Assembly: GCF_010731695.1 (NCBI RefSeq)
Contig: NZ_AP022586.1
Span: forward strand, 4,774,001-4,838,000
Direction: 5' to 3'
Origin: Mycolicibacterium litorale
GTDB taxonomy: Bacteria > Actinomycetota > Actinomycetes > Mycobacteriales > Mycobacteriaceae
DNA: 64,000 bases
A model generated the notes under the pieces. That model worked only from the letters and a program-made list of their open reading frames with translations, was not told where the DNA came from and made no database searches. The position numbers and the translations under genes are program-made. Numbering within the stretch: the first letter of the stretch is position 1; each line of letters starts with the position of its first letter. Below are positions 63,988 to 64,000 of the stretch, in pieces.

Positions 63988-64000
63988 CGGCGGGCCGGGG

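Overview
The window is a high-GC mycobacterial chromosome segment, most like a rapidly growing Mycolicibacterium. Gene content and order follow the region that in M. tuberculosis runs from fadD32 (Rv3801c) to Rv3760: mycolate condensation genes, arabinan and galactan genes, and bpa. The window carries species-specific insertions, and at least one expected gene (an Rv3779 counterpart) is not seen. All assignments come from reading the sequence; no searches were run.

Left part (1-12.3 kb): the 3' end of fadD32, then pks13 and accD4, which overlap by 4 nt and form the machine that activates, carboxylates and condenses meromycolate. Next come a membrane metallophosphoesterase, a dihydrofolate-reductase-like protein, a transmembrane Ser/Thr kinase and a DUF222/HNH protein with an acidic Glu-Pro repeat.

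Cell-wall arabinan block (12.3-26.7 kb, minus strand): gtrA-like, dprE1, dprE2, aftA, embC, embA, embB. The last six are packed with spacings from -8 to +24 nt and form one transcription and translation unit from decaprenyl-phospho-arabinose synthesis to arabinan polymerisation. DprE1 keeps the cysteine hit by benzothiazinones and EmbB keeps the ethambutol-sensitive type loop. From 26.7 to 29.8 kb lie a MocR-type regulator with a divergent AhpD-like gene, a small phosphotransferase and a zinc-ribbon protein. From 29.8 to 32.9 kb lie wzt-glfT1-wzm (galactan initiation and export) and the proteasome activator bpa.

Middle (33-40.9 kb): a cysteine-desulfurase-like protein that lacks the PLP lysine, a quinone oxidoreductase, a MarR regulator, tRNA-Ser(UGA), echA21, a lipoprotein, a TIGR03086 protein, a GXWXG protein, hisC2, tRNA-Ser(GCU) and tRNA-Arg(ACG). 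A roughly 1.1 kb islet flanked by 84-bp direct repeats (81/84 identical) sits at the 3' end of tRNA-Ser(UGA).

Integrated element (40,841-53,969, about 13.1 kb): bounded by a perfect 38-bp repeat of the tRNA-Arg 3' end. It has a tyrosine integrase, a CI-like repressor, an Xis-like protein, a replication ATPase with palindromic repeats inside its gene, several small phage-type proteins, a 1,097-residue tape measure protein and a terminase-small-subunit-like protein. I see no capsid, portal, large terminase, other tail or lysis gene. This fits a phage satellite that carries a tail-length ruler and a packaging-specificity factor but must borrow particles from a helper. It is the most unusual object in the window.

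Right part (54-64 kb): a GGDEF diguanylate cyclase, a cutinase, an NTF2-like protein, a YfcE-type phosphodiesterase, an MmcQ/YjbR protein, an HxlR regulator facing two tandem imine-reductase-like dehydrogenases, an SDS-type alkylsulfatase, an SDR, a histidine phosphatase, a FadE36-like phosphotransferase and a LapA-like membrane protein.
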